64,000 nt of DNA from Bromus sterilis (GCA_950022295.1 OX465600.1:27193282-27257281); one strand, 5' to 3'. Positions 11,901 to 24,451 are shown, counted from the stretch's first letter. Program-made: numbers and translations. The notes: generated from the sequence alone by a model not told the origin.

Positions 11901-13360
11901 TGATGTCTACACACGCTTCTATTCCTGTAGACTATGTTGGGCCTCCAAGCGCAGAGGTTTGTAGGACAGCAGCAATTTCCCTCAAGTGGATGACCTAAGG
12001 TTTATCGAACTCAGGGAAGTAGAGGTTGAAGATGGTCTCTCTCAAGCAAACCTGCAATTAAGATACAAGAAGTCTCTTGTGTCCCCAACACACCTAATAC
12101 AACTAGGAGTTGTATAGGTGCACTAGTTCGGCGAAGAGATGGTAAAATATGGGTGATAGGTGTGGTATAACGAAGTAATATAAATCTGTAATAAAAGTGC
12201 AGCAAGAAAACATGTAACAAAAGTGAGTGCAAACGGTGTAACAATGATGGAAACAAGGCCTAGGCTTCATACTTTCACCAGTGGCAACTCTCAACAACAT
12301 TAACATAGTCTAATCACATGATATTTCCCATAAACCATGCAATGGAGACGCACTCGGAGGTCATTCCTTTGTGGTCAAGAGAGGATGAGAATTATGTAGG
12401 GCTACAAAAGCACACCTCAAAGTTCGTAGTTCTCAATCTATGGATTTCCCAATGTCACCGCGGCCATCCAAAGAGAGTACCACAATCACCACAACATATC
12501 TCAAGGATAGTCAAAGACAAGCACCAAGAGACTCTCAATCTTAAATCAACACACAAAAGAGGAAATCACTCATGAAAATATTCTTCTAATCCATGTCCAA
12601 TAGACCGCTGTCACCTTGGTCTCGGGGATTATACTAGATAAGATCAATTGAGTACATCAATCCAATACATAGAGGAAGGGGAAATATCATGGGATCACCC
12701 TAGATTAACATAGCCTATGATCACAACGAAGATCACATCATGGGAGAGAGAGGAGAACACATAGCTACTGGTAGAAACCTCAGCCCCGAGGGAGAACTAC
12801 TCCCGCTTCATGGAGGAGGGAAGCAACGGCGATGGAGATGAATCCGGGGGCACTTCCCCGTCCCGGCAGGGTGCCGGCACAGGAATTCTGGTCCCCCGAA
12901 GCTTGTCGGCGATGGCGGCGGAGATCGGAATTGCTTCTGGAGAAAAGGGGTCTGGAATCAGGGTTTTCGCGACGCGAGTAAAAATAAGGGCCAAGGGGGG
13001 GGCCACCAAGGGAGGTCCCAATCGCCCAGGCGGCCTGGTGGCGCGGCCTACCCCTAGGCCGCGCGGGGTGGCCGCCTCGGTGACTGGTGGCCCCCCTCCG
13101 GCTCTCCTTCGGTGATTCTGGAAGGTTCCTTCACGCTGATTTTTTATATATTTTTCCCGGAATTTATTGGGCACTTTAAGTAATGGGAAAACCTAAAATA
13201 CAAAAACAGCAGAAAACAGAAACTGGCACTGGGGTGCACTGAGTTAATAGGTTAGTCCAAATATGATCAAAAGTGTATGAAAGTGTATCTAAAACATAGC
13301 AATATCACACAAAACATGCATGGATCAAGCAGAAATTATAGATACGTTTTGGACGTATCA
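11901..13360 (-). repeat. 5' LTR of Gypsy copy 1 (1,460 bp)
   Basis: The minus strand begins TGATACGTCCAAAACGTATC at 13360 and ends TAGACATCA at 11901, so it has TG...CA ends. It can be aligned along its whole length with the LTR at 20760-22193. Confidence 0.88.
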
Positions 13361-15039
13361 AACTCCAAGTTCCATCATGCCATTGGTGGCTAGACGTGTT
13401 GATGTTGACAAGATCCTCATGGGATTGGGGCAAGGTATAGTTACTCGTCGTCAACTTATGAACTTTTGTGCTCACTTCTCGTTTGTGTCTTGCATTGAAC
13501 CACTTAGGGTTGAACAAGCACTTGAGGATGCGGATTGGCTCATTGCAATGTAAGATGAGCTCACTAGCTTCACCCGGAATGAAGTTTGGTCTCTCGTGGA
13601 GAGGCCTTCCGGTCATGATCATAACATCATTGGAACCAAGTGGATCTTCAAAAACAAGCAAGATGAATATGGTAATATCATTCGAAACAAGGCAAGGCTA
13701 GTGGCTCAAGGGTACTCCCAAGTTGAAGGCTTGGATTTTGATGAGACCTTTGCTCCCGTTGCTCGCCTTGAATCTATACGCATGTTTCTTGCTTATGCCG
13801 CATTCAATGGATTTCCATTATTTCAAATGGATGTAAAAAGTGCTTTCCTTAATGGTCCTCTACAAGAGGATGTATATGTAGCTCAACCACCCGGCTTTTG
13901 TGACCCTCATCACAAGGACCACGTGTACAAACTTCATAAGGCATTATATGGTCTTAAGAAAGCCCCTAGGGCTTGGTATGACCATCTTAGGAAGTTTTTA
14001 CTCGAGGAAGGATTTGTGAGGGGTGTCATTGATGCCACTCTTTTTACCAAGAGAATCAATGGTGAATTGCTCATATGCCAAATCTATGTAGATGACATCA
14101 TATTTGGTTCTCCTAATCCATCTTTGTGCAAGTGGTTCTCGGAAACTATGACCAAGAACTTTGAGCTGTCCATGATGGGGAGCTTGAAGTATTTCCTTGG
14201 ATTGCAAATCGAGCAATTTGCCGAAGGAACCTTCATCTCTCAAACAAAGTACATTCAAGACATGCTCGTGAAGTTTGGTATGAAGGATGCCAAGCCATGC
14301 AAGACACCCATGCCAACCAAGGGATATCTAGATCAAGACCTTTTCGGTATTCCATTTGATGCTACTCTTTATCGTTCTATGATTGGGTCATTGCTTTACC
14401 TTTGTGCATCTAGACCGAATATTATGCTTAGCGTAGGAATGTGTGCAAGATATCAAGCCTCTCCCATGGAGAGTCATCATTTGGCGGTTAAGCGCCTTCT
14501 TAGATACCTTGTTCATACTCCTTTGTTGGGCCTTTGGTCCCAAGGAAGCCAAGTTTGATCTCTTGGGGTACACCCATGCAGATTGGGCCGGAGATAAGGT
14601 GGATCGGAAGTCAACATCCGGTTCATGCCAATTTCTTGGGCTCTCATTGGTAAGTTGGCATTCCAAGAAGCAAAATTGTGTCTCCCTCTCCACCGCTGAA
14701 GCCGAGTATGTGGCCGCCGCAAGTTGTGCTACTCAAGTTCTATGGATGAGGCAAACCTTGAAGGATTATGGCCTCACCTACAAGAAGGTACCCATCTTAT
14801 GTGACAATGAAAGTGCTATCAAGATTGCCAACAACCCGTGTCAACATCCTCGCACCAAGCATATTGACATTCGTCATCACTTCATACGGGATCACATTCA
14901 AAAGGGTGATATTGTTCTTGCACATGTGGGCACCGACAAGCAACTTGCCGATATTTTCACGAAACCATTGGATGAAGCAAGATTTGGCCAACTAAGGGGT
15001 GAACTTGGTATCTTGGAACGTTATAGCTTCTCGTCCTAG
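13361..15039 (+). pseudogene. Copia pol: reverse transcriptase and RNase H, disrupted
   Basis: The RVT_2 reverse transcriptase domain carries KARLVAQGYSQ, FQMDVKSAFLNG, YGLKKAPRAWY and the catalytic YVDDIIFGS (about 14083-14109). The Copia RNase H region carries ADWAGDKVDRKSTSG and STAEAEYVAA, ending LERYSFSS at the stop 15039. Damage: a TAA after DADWLIAM (13551), and a two-base loss near 14550 that shifts frame between HTPLLGLW and PKEAKFDLLGY. The upstream part (protease, most of integrase) is separated by the Gypsy element and not visible. No active product is expected. Confidence 0.92.
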
Positions 15040-15449
15040 GGGTATCTTGCTCTCATTCATGCACATAGCAACTATCTTGTTTAGATGTAGGCATATATGT
15101 AGGGGGAGACACTCAATCAATGAGTTCTCTCCTTCTACGTGATGCATAAATGGATCCCCACATCAACAATCCGCGTGCTCACCACGGTGAACCCACGTAT
15201 AGCGGTTATTGATGGAGTAAGTGTCTTTGAACCCAAGATACATCTTCGCGGTGTCAAAGCATATACACTCAAACATGGTGACTTCGGCCACCACCTCTCC
15301 TTTGTGAAAGGTTTGATTTGATCATTCATGTGTGCATCCACGGTTATGATTTTGTGTGTTTATCTCCTTTTGGCCCCTGTCAATGTTGTTTGAAATCCTA
15401 GCATCAACTATTTCGTCATCTTTTCGGGCTTATTCGACGAAACCCAGTA

Positions 15450-15660
15450 GCCTGTCGGAAATCCGTTGGATTCGGACGTCCGAAATGCATCGGATTTCCG
15501 ACATTCCCTGTTGCCCACACCTGAGAGCCCATCCTGACCAGCCTGCGCAGAGTCAGCCACCTTCGGAAATCCGTTGGGTTTCGGACGTCCGACACGTCGG
15601 ACGTCCGAAGTTGGCTGCACTATATATACTGGGCGTCGGGCCGAGGGGGAAGTTTTCCTT
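15450..15660 (+). promoter_or_regulatory. Putative internal promoter of the Copia element
   Basis: Several palindromic TCGGACGTCCGAA-type motifs (15471, 15573 and 15596 areas) precede a TATA box (TATATATA, 15621-15628). A GC-rich leader and an ATG at 15857 with a clear downstream GT-AG-like intron follow. The position between pol and the extra ORF suggests a dedicated promoter for that ORF. Activity is inferred. Confidence 0.45.
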
Positions 15661-15856
15661 CCCCTCGGCCGTTCCTCACTGGATCCCCTCGTGCGCAGCC
15701 GCCGCCGGCCGCCCCGGCCTCCCCGGTGCTCCTCTCCTCCGGATCTCCTCCCCAGCGGTACCTCTCGTCCCGATCTACCCGCTCATCCGATTGGTTTTGC
15801 CATTTTTGCCCGGGTTCTTGCCTCATTTTTTCATCTCCTTACTCTAGGGATTCGCC

Positions 15857-16937
15857 ATGGTGAGGACGAAAACTTGCGGTCGCAAGAATCGTGAGGCCTC
15901 CGGTTCCCGTGGTATGCTCATGCCTAACCTTTCCTCCTTCGTGTGTCTCCATTTGTTGGTTAGGGTTTCGTGCTCATATCTCACGTATGGCTAGGGGGTT
16001 CCGGGGATGAACCGCCCCGTCTTCGTTGCCGCATGAAGCAACCGACTTACACGGAACCCTCCTCGGACAGTGAGCACACTCCTAGTGCGGAGGATAGCAC
16101 CTATGCCTCTGAATTTGAGGATGAAGAGGAGATTGTGGTTGAATAAGATGATCCCCAGTGGTGACTCGCCCCTCCAAACTTGGGGTGCGTTGCCCGACTA
16201 AGGGCTCCTCATCGGCGTCTCGTGCTCGTGATGATGAGGATCCTGCTGATGCTCCTCCTATGCCGATACATATCTCATATGAGCCAGTGGTTGCTACTGG
16301 ACGTATGATGGCAGACTTCTCGAAGATTTCTTTGGATGCCTACCGCAAGCTTCGTTGGGTTAATTAGTTTGAGGTTCCTCAGGATTGTCTGGACGGCAGG
16401 TTCCAGACCAATGTGCAGGCCGATATCTTCACGTCAGCTGCAGTTCGTCAGGAACTTGCCAACTCTCATGCCTGCATCCCCCTTGACTTCATCCAGGAAA
16501 ATCCGGACAAGTTTCCCGATGTGATGGATATTATTGATTCTGTGGGGCTCGGTCCAGTCTTCAGCTTTCTGTGTGACTGGAACACTGCTACGATCCTCCA
16601 GTTCTATGCCACATGCTACTTCCACACCAATCACCGAGAGATATCATGGATGACTGGTGAGCAGCAGTGCACAACCACGTTTGCTCAGTTTCAGAGAGCC
16701 CTGAACATTCGCTCCTCTGGTGTCCGGATTCATGCCAATACCAAGGAGAAGCCCAAGGGGATCAATGACTGTCTGTGTTTTATTAAGTCGGGGATTCGTG
16801 GTGATGACGTCTACAGGAAGGCAAATGACATATCCATTTGGAAGCAACCTATAGATTTCTGTACCAGTGCGTGCTCAGGACTCTGTATCCCAAGTCTGGT
16901 GATAAGACTCATTGCAGCAGCTCTGCTATCACACTGA
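15857..16937 (+). pseudogene. Extra (env-position) ORF of the SIRE/Maximus-like Copia element, degenerate
   Basis: Begins ATG GTG AGG at 15857 (MVRTKTCGRKNREASG). A likely intron runs from 15912 to 15994. The next exon encodes a Glu/Ser-rich acidic stretch that stops at TAA near 16144. After a frame change the reading continues through MPIHISYEPVVATGRMM (16260-16310) and a longer segment (16413-16937) with FYATCYFHTNHREISWM and FAQFQRALNI. Stops and shifts split it into at least three frames. Proteins of this kind sit in the env position of SIRE/Maximus elements. The function is unknown and I see no convincing signal peptide or fusion features here. Confidence 0.55.
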
Positions 16938-17365
16938 TGTGCCATATCCATGACACCCCTCTCAAGCGTCTTGATGTGGCCCACTAATTTTGGCACGAGA
17001 TTCGGATGGCGAGTCTTCAGCAGCGTCACCAATATCCCCATGCACCCTTCATCATGGTGTTGCTCTTGCGTTTCGCTGGCTTTTGGCTTATGGGTCTATT
17101 ATGTTTTCGTGCAATCTAATCTGTCATCTCCATAATCAATGATTGCTTGCCTTGATATCATGTATTGTGACTCGCCCCAAATGTGTGCATCTTGTGTAAA
17201 AGTAAAAAATCTTATATGCACACATTAAGGGGGAGTTCATTGTAAAACTTGCTCCCACCAAAAGCAAATTTTTGAATAATTTTGGGAGCCATATGTATGT
17301 TGTCATCAACTACCAAAAAGGGGGAGATTGAAAGTGCTATCTTGCCCTTAATTACAGAAAATTAA

Positions 17366-17447
17366 TACTTGCTGCTAATAAACTTTAAAATTAATACTTT
17401 GCTATCCGGAGAGTTAATACTGTATGACTTAGCAAATTAGAGGTTTG
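17366..17447 (+). pseudogene. Degenerate cytochrome c exon (residues around AANK to ENTLYDY)
   Basis: Read with small indels, the DNA TACTTGCTGCTAATAAAC matches the plant cytochrome c segment YSAANKN. GAGAGTTAATACTGTATGAC then matches EENTLYDY, followed by a plausible donor (TTTG|GTATGT at 17447/17448). An A/T-rich insertion of about 17 bases separates the two blocks. Alone this would be weak; it gains weight because the next cytochrome c exon lies downstream in the same orientation at 24452. Confidence 0.42.
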
Positions 17448-18770
17448 GTATGTATTGATAATTCATGATCTTTATCTTGTATGTATTGAGAAAAAATCTG
17501 GACTTTATCATCTTGTATGTGAGTCTGACAGAAAAACAATTTTTATGTGCTGGATGTTTCCATTACCTTCTGGTACCAACAAAGAAACCCCTTTGTTTCA
17601 TAAGCATACACTATGGGACTAGCCTTATACGCCGACGGCCGGCCACCGTGGGCGTAGAGCCAAATGTTGTCTGCGTAGGTCTACGCCGAGGGCCGTCGTC
17701 GGCGTATATTTCCCTCGGGTTAGCCTCCGATGCCGTCGGCGTAGGAATATACGCCGATGGTCGGCCAGGCCGTCGGCGTACGCGAGAGGTGGAGTCCACG
17801 CAGAGACTAATGGTCGTTTGGCCTGGTGGTCAGCTACGCCGAAGGCCTTCGGCGTATCCCCGTTTGAAAAAAATATAAAAAAAATCAAATTTCTTTTGAA
17901 TTTTTTTAATTATTAATTATTTTTTTACTGCTACACCGACGGATTGACCGTAGGTGTATCCCCGTTTGAATTTTTTAAAATTCTTTTTTAAATATATATT
18001 TTTGAATTTTTAAAATTATTAATTATTTCTACGTCGGCGTATCCCTGTTTGAAAAAAAATCAAAAATTTTAATTTTAATTTTTCAATTTTTTCTTAATCT
18101 AAGATCACTATGCTTAATCTCAAGTCGCTATGCTTAATCCCAAGTCAAATTGAACTCCGTGGTCAAACTTCCCCAAAAGTCACCAATCCTCACACTACTC
18201 CAGCCCCAGCACACTTAACTTCTCAGTTTCATTCAACTCCAACCCCAACTCACTTAACAGACACTTGTTGATATATGTATCATATCAATTCTATTAAACC
18301 TTCTCATGTCTAGAACCTTGTTGATGTCCATGTGTGTGATAATTTTTTTATTTTTTTAAAACTTCTCGATCAGTTACCTATCATATTTTAAACATTTTTA
18401 AAATATTTTTTGAAAAAAATATATATTTTAAATTTTTGAAAATCTAATTTTCATTTTTTTGAACCACTCCATTTTTGTAAAATACTAGACCATATTTTAT
18501 TTACAATTAACAAAAGTTTCCATGTTAAATGTTTTTTATATACCTCTCCTGAAAAAGACAAATTTATGTAGATTCAACTGAAACGGGGTCAAATTTGAAC
18601 TACATGTGTATTTCAAAAAATCATTTCTAGATATACAAGTAGTCATTTCATCAGGGATCCACCAAGAGTTTTGCAAGATTTAATCCCTAGGTATCACCGA
18701 TCATGCCCCCCGTTTTGACCACTTTTTGAAATCGACAAAAAAAATTCAAAAATTTCAAAAAAATATGGTC

Positions 18771-20652
18771 TAGTAGAGAAGAGCATTATCATTGCTAGCA
18801 ACTATATTTGTAAACATGTTATCTTTATTTTTACTAGCAAAAGAATTATCAATTACCACACCACTAATGGGTAATGGACTTGCAATCCTATCATCCCCAA
18901 GCTTAGAGCTTTCCATATCATCACTCTCAGAGTTGGTACCACAAAGATTTTTAAGATCATAAGTAGCATTATCATCATTTTCCCAATCAAAAAAAGTAAC
19001 ATGCATATCATAATCAAAATCATCTTGAATAGTGCCTACGGACTTAACATCAGGATAATAATAAATGCAATCAAGCTCACCAACCTACAAAAATTTCTGT
19101 CCGTTGGGATAAAAATTGATGCGAGGAATTTGCTCAGGCCAGGTTGATACCCATTATTCTTCCTTCTTGCTCCTCTTCCTCTTCCTCTTCTTTTTCTTAT
19201 TCTTCACCTTAGGAGGGAGTGGTTGGAGATGAAGTTTCTCCACATATCCTGGTTTATCATTAGAAACAATAAAGGAAACATGGGAGAAACACTCCTTTTT
19301 ATTAGTAGAAATATAACAGACATTTTTATACTTTGGTAAAGTTCCCTCCTTTCTAATCTTACTTATGTAATCATTTTCATGGAAATTAACAACACAATAG
19401 AGATGGAAATTTTGCAAAGTGTTGTTTATTCCTAAGGCATTAACATCTAGCCAAGAAGTCTTTTCTGATAACTCTTCACACATCAAAAATAACACAAGTT
19501 CATCATAAAGATCAGAAGTGATCCTGTTATCACACAACTGATCAACAGTTCTGTTTTGAAAGTTCATGCATTGAAAATTAAAGTGACCCTCTATACCACA
19601 AAGTTCACAAGTAAAAGGATAAAGGTCACACATTTCTCTGGCAATTTCATTTAAATCTTTGACCCAAGTGATTGTTCTTTCATGCTTATGTTGCTTACAA
19701 TACTTCTCTTCTACAATCATAGGCCTTTCACAAGGTCTATCCACTCCACAAAAATTAACATGCTTATATAAAACTTCATTTTCAGGAATTGGATCATGCA
19801 TGTTGCAATCATCATGAACAATTTCATTTTCTTTGCAAATCTCTTTAAAAAGTTCATGATGCTTGATCCAATTCTCCTTAGGCATATTAAGATGTGAAGC
19901 AAAAGATTTGAGGAAATCAACAAGGAGTTGAGAATCAAGCCCAAACTTAACACTAAACTTATTAAAACTTGTAGTTTCAACAAAGTACTTAATGCAATCA
20001 TACTCATAATTTATACCTGACTCTTTACCTTTGTCGATCTCCCAATATTCAGTATTGAGTTGAATTCTTTCAAGGAGTTCCCATTTAGCATCAACCTTTT
20101 CGTTTTAGCATCGACCAAGTCTTTATCCTGTCGAGAGAGCCTCGCATAAAAAATAGTAATAATTATATCTTTGGGGAGCCCATGGTTAGGACATTTTAGC
20201 ATGAAAGTTTTCAGTCTCCCCCAAGCTTGAGATATGCTCTCTCCGTCATGAGGATAGAAATTATAAACATAATTCCTATTCTCATAAACTTCATGAAGAG
20301 GATAAAACTTGGAGTAAAAGAGAGATTGTATCTCTTCCCAATCCAGAAGGTGAGAATCATCTAGTAGTCTATACCATTCCAATGATTTTCCTTTCAATGA
20401 CAAGGCAAATAACTTCCTCATGACTTCACCTCTTGTCAAATCTGAAATCTTAAATAACTCACAAAGTTCTGTAAGTTTCAACAAATGAATACTAGGATTG
20501 ACGGTCCCATCATAACAATCATTCTTAATTATTTCAATGATCCCAAGTGGTATTTTGAATGGGATGCATTCAGTAGGTGGAGGATACTTCTCTATCACGG
20601 GTGTGGTAAAGCGGCCTTCCCCAAGCAGCGAACTAAGAGTGCGGTTTTCCAT
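18771..20652 (-). pseudogene. Gypsy gag-like polyprotein, copy 2 (truncated)
   Basis: Starts at ATG 20652 (MENRTLSSLLGEGRF). The gag domain (LEWYRLLDDSHLLDWEEI, LKTFMLKCPNHGLPKD) reads further than in copy 1. The zinc knuckle is CELCGIEGHFNFQC. A deletion near 20100 removes the DASSMGS segment and shifts frame, a stop after RSKKEE (19154) ends the next segment, and the 3' end is lost at 18771. Product as for copy 1; not functional. Confidence 0.82.
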
Positions 20653-20732
20653 AAACATAACTAGTGAAAATAAAAACAAGAAACAAAAAGATTTAATTGT
20701 AAGATCTAAAGATATACCTTCAAACGCTTACC

Positions 20733-20750
20733 TCCCCGGCAACGGCGCCA
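20733..20750 (-). other. Primer-binding site (tRNA-Asp type) of Gypsy copy 2
   Basis: TGGCGCCGTTGCCGGGGA on the minus strand, nine bases inside the LTR end, identical to copy 1. Confidence 0.85.
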
Positions 20751-20759
20751 GAAATATCT

Positions 20760-22193
20760 TGATGTCTACGCACGCTTCTATTCTTGTAGACTATGTTGGG
20801 CCTCCAAGCGCAGAGGTTTGTTGGACAGCAGCAATTTCCCTCAAGTGGATGACCTAAGGATTATCGAACTCAGGAAAGTAGAGGTTGAAGATTCTCTCTC
20901 TCAAGCAACCCTGCAATTAAAATACAAGAAATCTCTTGTGTCCCCAACACACCTAATACAACTAGGAGTTGTATAGGTGCACTAGTTCGGCGAAGAGATG
21001 ATAAAATATGGGTGATAGGTGTGGCAAAGAAAGGTAATATAAATCTGTAATAAAAAGTGCAGCAAGCAAACAAGTAGTAAACGTGAGCACAAACGGTATT
21101 GCACTGGTGGAAACAAGGCCTAGGCTTCATACTTTCACTAATGGCAACTCCCAACAACACTAATATAGTCTAATCACATGATATTTCCACTAAAACATGC
21201 ATTGGAGACGTACTCAGAGGTCATTCCTTTGTGAATGTAGGGCTGCAAAAGCACACCTTAGAGTTTGTAGTTCTCATCTATGGATTTCCCAATGTCATCG
21301 CGGCCATCCAAAGAGAGTACCACAATCACCAAAACATATCTCAAGGATAGTCAAAGACAAGCACCAAGAGACTCTCAATCTTCGATCAATTCACAAAAGA
21401 GGAAATCACTGATGAAAATATTCTTAACCCATATCCAATAGACCACTGTCACCATGGTCTCGGGGATTATACTAGATAAGATCAAGTGCGTACATCAATC
21501 CAATACATAGAGGAAGGGGAAATATCATGGGATCACCCTAGATTAACATAGCCTATGATCACAATGAAGATCACATCATGGGAGAGAGAGAAGACCACAT
21601 AGCTACTGGTAAAAACATCAACCCCGAGGAGGAACTAATCCCGCATCATGGAGGGAGGAAGCAACGTCGATGGAGATTAATCCGGAGGCACTTCCCCGTC
21701 CCGGCAGGGTGCCGACACAGGAATTCTGGTCCGCCGAAGCTTGTTGGCGATGGCAGCGGAGATCGGAATTGCTTATGGAGAAAAGGGGTATGGAATCAGG
21801 ATTTTCGCGACGCGAGTAAAAATAAGAGCCCAAGGGGGGCACCGGGGGGCCACCAGGAGTCCAGGCGGCCTCCCGGCGTGGACCTAACCTAGGCCGCGCT
21901 AGGAGGGCGCCTGGGGGTTGTGGACCACCCCTTGACCCCATCCTCCGGCTGGAGGACTCTTCTAGAACGCTGATTTTTATATATTCTTCCTAGAATTTTC
22001 TGAGCACTTTTAATAATGGGAAACCCTGAAATACAAAAACAGAAGAAAACAGAAACTGGCACTGGGGTGCACTGAGTTAATAGGTTAGTCCAAATATGAT
22101 CAAAAGTGTATGAAAGTGTATATAAAACATAGCAATATCACACAAAACATGCATGAAGCAAGCATAAATTATAGATACGTTTGGGACGTATCA
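20760..22193 (-). repeat. 5' LTR of Gypsy copy 2 (1,434 bp)
   Basis: Begins TGATACGTCCCAAACGTATC at 22193 on the minus strand and ends TAGACATCA at 20760. It is colinear with the LTR at 11901-13360, with scattered substitutions and short indels. Confidence 0.88.
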
Positions 22194-24089
22194 CGGGGTC
22201 AAATTTCAACTACATGTGCTTGATAGTTTGCTTTTTATTTTTTCAAAAAATCATTTTCTAGGTACACCAGTAGTTATTTCATCAGGGATCCACCAAGAGT
22301 TTTGCAAGATTCTATACCTAGCTATCACCGGCCATGCCCTCAGTTTTGACCACTTTTTGAAATCGACAAAAATAATTCAAAAAAATCAAAAAAAGTAAAA
22401 CCTTCGCGTTGCATCCTAATTTATCTCTTAGTAACCATTCAAAACAACAAACTTGGAATAAAGCAAATATCTTAAAAAAGTCTTTTCAAAATGAGCTATC
22501 GAGTATGAAGATTCATGACTTTCAAGCCAAGTGACCGATGTTATAGCTAGTTTCAAAGGATATTTTTCCCAAATGATCTCATATTTGCACATGTGTGTAT
22601 ATTATACTAGCCAACAAGTTGGCCAAAGGAAGTTTTTATTTTCTTTGCACGAAAAATCCATTTTTCATTTTCTGATTGACAAAAGTATGGGTTTTTTGTG
22701 AAGGATCTACCAAATATTTAATGTCAACTTGAACCACTCCCTTTTTGTAAATTGCTAGACCATATTTTATTCATAATTGACCAAAGTTTGCATGTAAAAT
22801 GTTTTTATATGCCTCTCCTGAAAAAGACAAATTTCTACATATTCAGCTGGAACGGGGTCAAGTTTGAACTACATGTGCTTGATAGTTTCCTCTTTATTTT
22901 TTCAAAAAAAAACATTTCTAGGTACATAAGTAGTCATGTCATCAGGGTACCATCAAGAGTTTTCCAAAATTCCATCCCTAGCTATAGCCGGTCATGCCCC
23001 TGTTTTGACCACTTTTTTAAATCAACAAGAATAATAATAAAATAATAAAAAAAACATTCGCGTTGCATCCTAATTTATGTCTTAGTAACCATACAAAACA
23101 ACAAACTTGAAATAAGGAAAATATCTTAAAAAGTCTTTTCAAAATGAACTATCGAGTATGAAGATTCATGACTTTTGCACATGTGTGTATATTATACTAG
23201 CCAGCAATTTTGCCAAAGGAAGTTTTTATTTTCTTTGCACAAAAAAATCATTTTTCATTTTCCGAGTGACAAAAGTAGAGATTTTTTGTGAACGATCTAC
23301 CAAATATTTGATGTCAACTTGAACCACTCCATTTTTGTAAAATACTAGACCATATTTTATTTATAATTGACCAAAGTTTCCATGTAAAATGTCTTTTATA
23401 TACCTCTCCTAAAAAAGACAAATTTCCGCAAATTCAGCAGGAACGGGTCAAATTTCAACTATGTGTGCTTGATAGTTTGCTCTTTATTTTTTCAAAAAAA
23501 TCATTTTTAAGTACAAAAGTAGTCATTTCATTAGAGATCCACCAAGAGTTTTGCAAGATTCCACCCCTAGATATCACCGGTCATTTTTCTTTATTTTGTA
23601 GGAAAAAACGTACGCCGACCGCCTGGCCGTAGGCGTACCCCCGTTTTAAAAAAAAAATCAGAATGTTTTTGATTTTTTAAAATTATTAATTGTTATTTCA
23701 TTGCTATGTCGACGGCCTGGTCATAGGCGTATCCCCGTTTGAATTATTTTTTTAAAAAGAATTCAAAAAATTGATTTTTTTAATTAATATCGATTTTTTT
23801 ATTGCTACGCCGACGGCCTGGCCGTAGGCATTTAATTTTGTAGGAAAAAATGTGTCGACGGCGTAGGTCTTGTGCCGTTAGGCTGTCTGACGCCGTCGCA
23901 CGATCGGTTTATATGCCGACGGTTTTTCTTACGCCGACGGTGGCGCATTTCTTACGCCGACGACTTTCTTACGCCGACGGCCACGCAACCGCCCTCCCCT
24001 CCATAAGATCTACGCCGACGGCCCCAACATTTGGTCGTCGGCCGTCGGCGTAGAGGACGGTTGTAGGCAATGTGCTCAGTCCCGTAGTG

Positions 24090-24451
24090 ATATGGTTGGT
24101 ACATCTGTTTCTCTGAACTAGTCAGAAAACCATGTTGTGGAGGTCCTGATTGTTATTATGATACAAGTGATGTCCTGGAGGTCCTGATGACTTTGGTTTA
24201 CAGAGAATTTGTATTAGTTTCAAAGACCAGAAGTTTCATAGGAAAATCTTCTTCGAAGCCCTTTGGTTCTGTCAATTGTAGTATGTTACTCATGTTGTCT
24301 ATATAGATAGTTTTTACTTTTTGAGAATTGTAAGATTGTTTATATAAAGTACTGAAAACTTTATAGATGGTTTCTTCAGTTCTTAGCATGTTTACATTTC
24401 TCTTGTCTTCAATATATCTTGGTTAACACAAACCTTGTTATTCCCATGCAG
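24090..24451 (+). other. Remaining cytochrome c intron sequence, 3' part
   Basis: An AT/T-rich intron-like stretch right of the CACTA element, ending in CCATGCAG just before the exon at 24452. With 17448-17608 it would form one ancestral intron of about 520 bp. Confidence 0.45.

Larger units (their letters stand above)
9673..13360 (-). mobile_element. Gypsy LTR retrotransposon (copy 1): 5' LTR, PBS and gag region
   Basis: The minus-strand order is 5' LTR (13360-11901), primer-binding site (11891-11874), gag with a zinc knuckle, then interruption by the CACTA element at 9672. pol and the 3' LTR must lie left of the window, beyond the CACTA. The right flank (13361 on) is an interrupted Copia pol ORF, so this element inserted into a Copia element. 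The other side of its 5-bp duplication is not visible. Confidence 0.85.
13361..17330 (+). mobile_element. Copia LTR retrotransposon, SIRE/Maximus-like, 5' part missing
   Basis: Plus-strand integrase tail, reverse transcriptase and RNase H are followed by an unusually long 2.3-kb region with a separate degenerate ORF, then a polypurine tract (AAAAAGGGGGAGATTG near 17316-17330). An extra ORF between pol and the 3' LTR is characteristic of the SIRE/Maximus lineage. No complete LTR is visible: the right boundary near 17330-17365 runs into cytochrome c-like sequence, and the left part is displaced by the Gypsy insertion. Confidence 0.75.
18771..22193 (-). mobile_element. Gypsy LTR retrotransposon (copy 2), truncated
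   Basis: Same family and orientation as copy 1: 5' LTR (22193-20760), PBS (20750-20733), gag to 18771. At 18771 homology stops abruptly and the host CACTA's AT-rich repeat resumes, so pol and the 3' LTR are missing by truncation rather than by a later insertion. The right flank starts CGGGGTCAAATTTCAAC, part of the CACTA internal repeat. Confidence 0.85.
17609..24089. mobile_element. Non-autonomous CACTA element with 3-bp target duplication
   Basis: The left end is CACTATGGGACT at 17609 and the right end is the complement of CACTACGGGACTGAGC, ending at 24089. Both sides are flanked by ATA (17606-17608 and 24090-24092), a perfect 3-bp target duplication. Sub-terminal clusters of TACGCCGACGGCC and GTCGGCGTA lie at 17630-17850 and 23610-24050. 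There is no transposase. The middle is an AT-rich array of repeats about 590-660 bp long (for example ATCAGGGATCCACCAAGAG at 18650 and 22277, with variants at 22940 and 23530), interrupted by Gypsy copy 2. Confidence 0.9.

Noticed and set aside
17465..17888. ORFs over 17465-17888
   Set aside because: They span the CACTA left end and its ACGCCGACGGCC repeats, so they join unrelated sequences.
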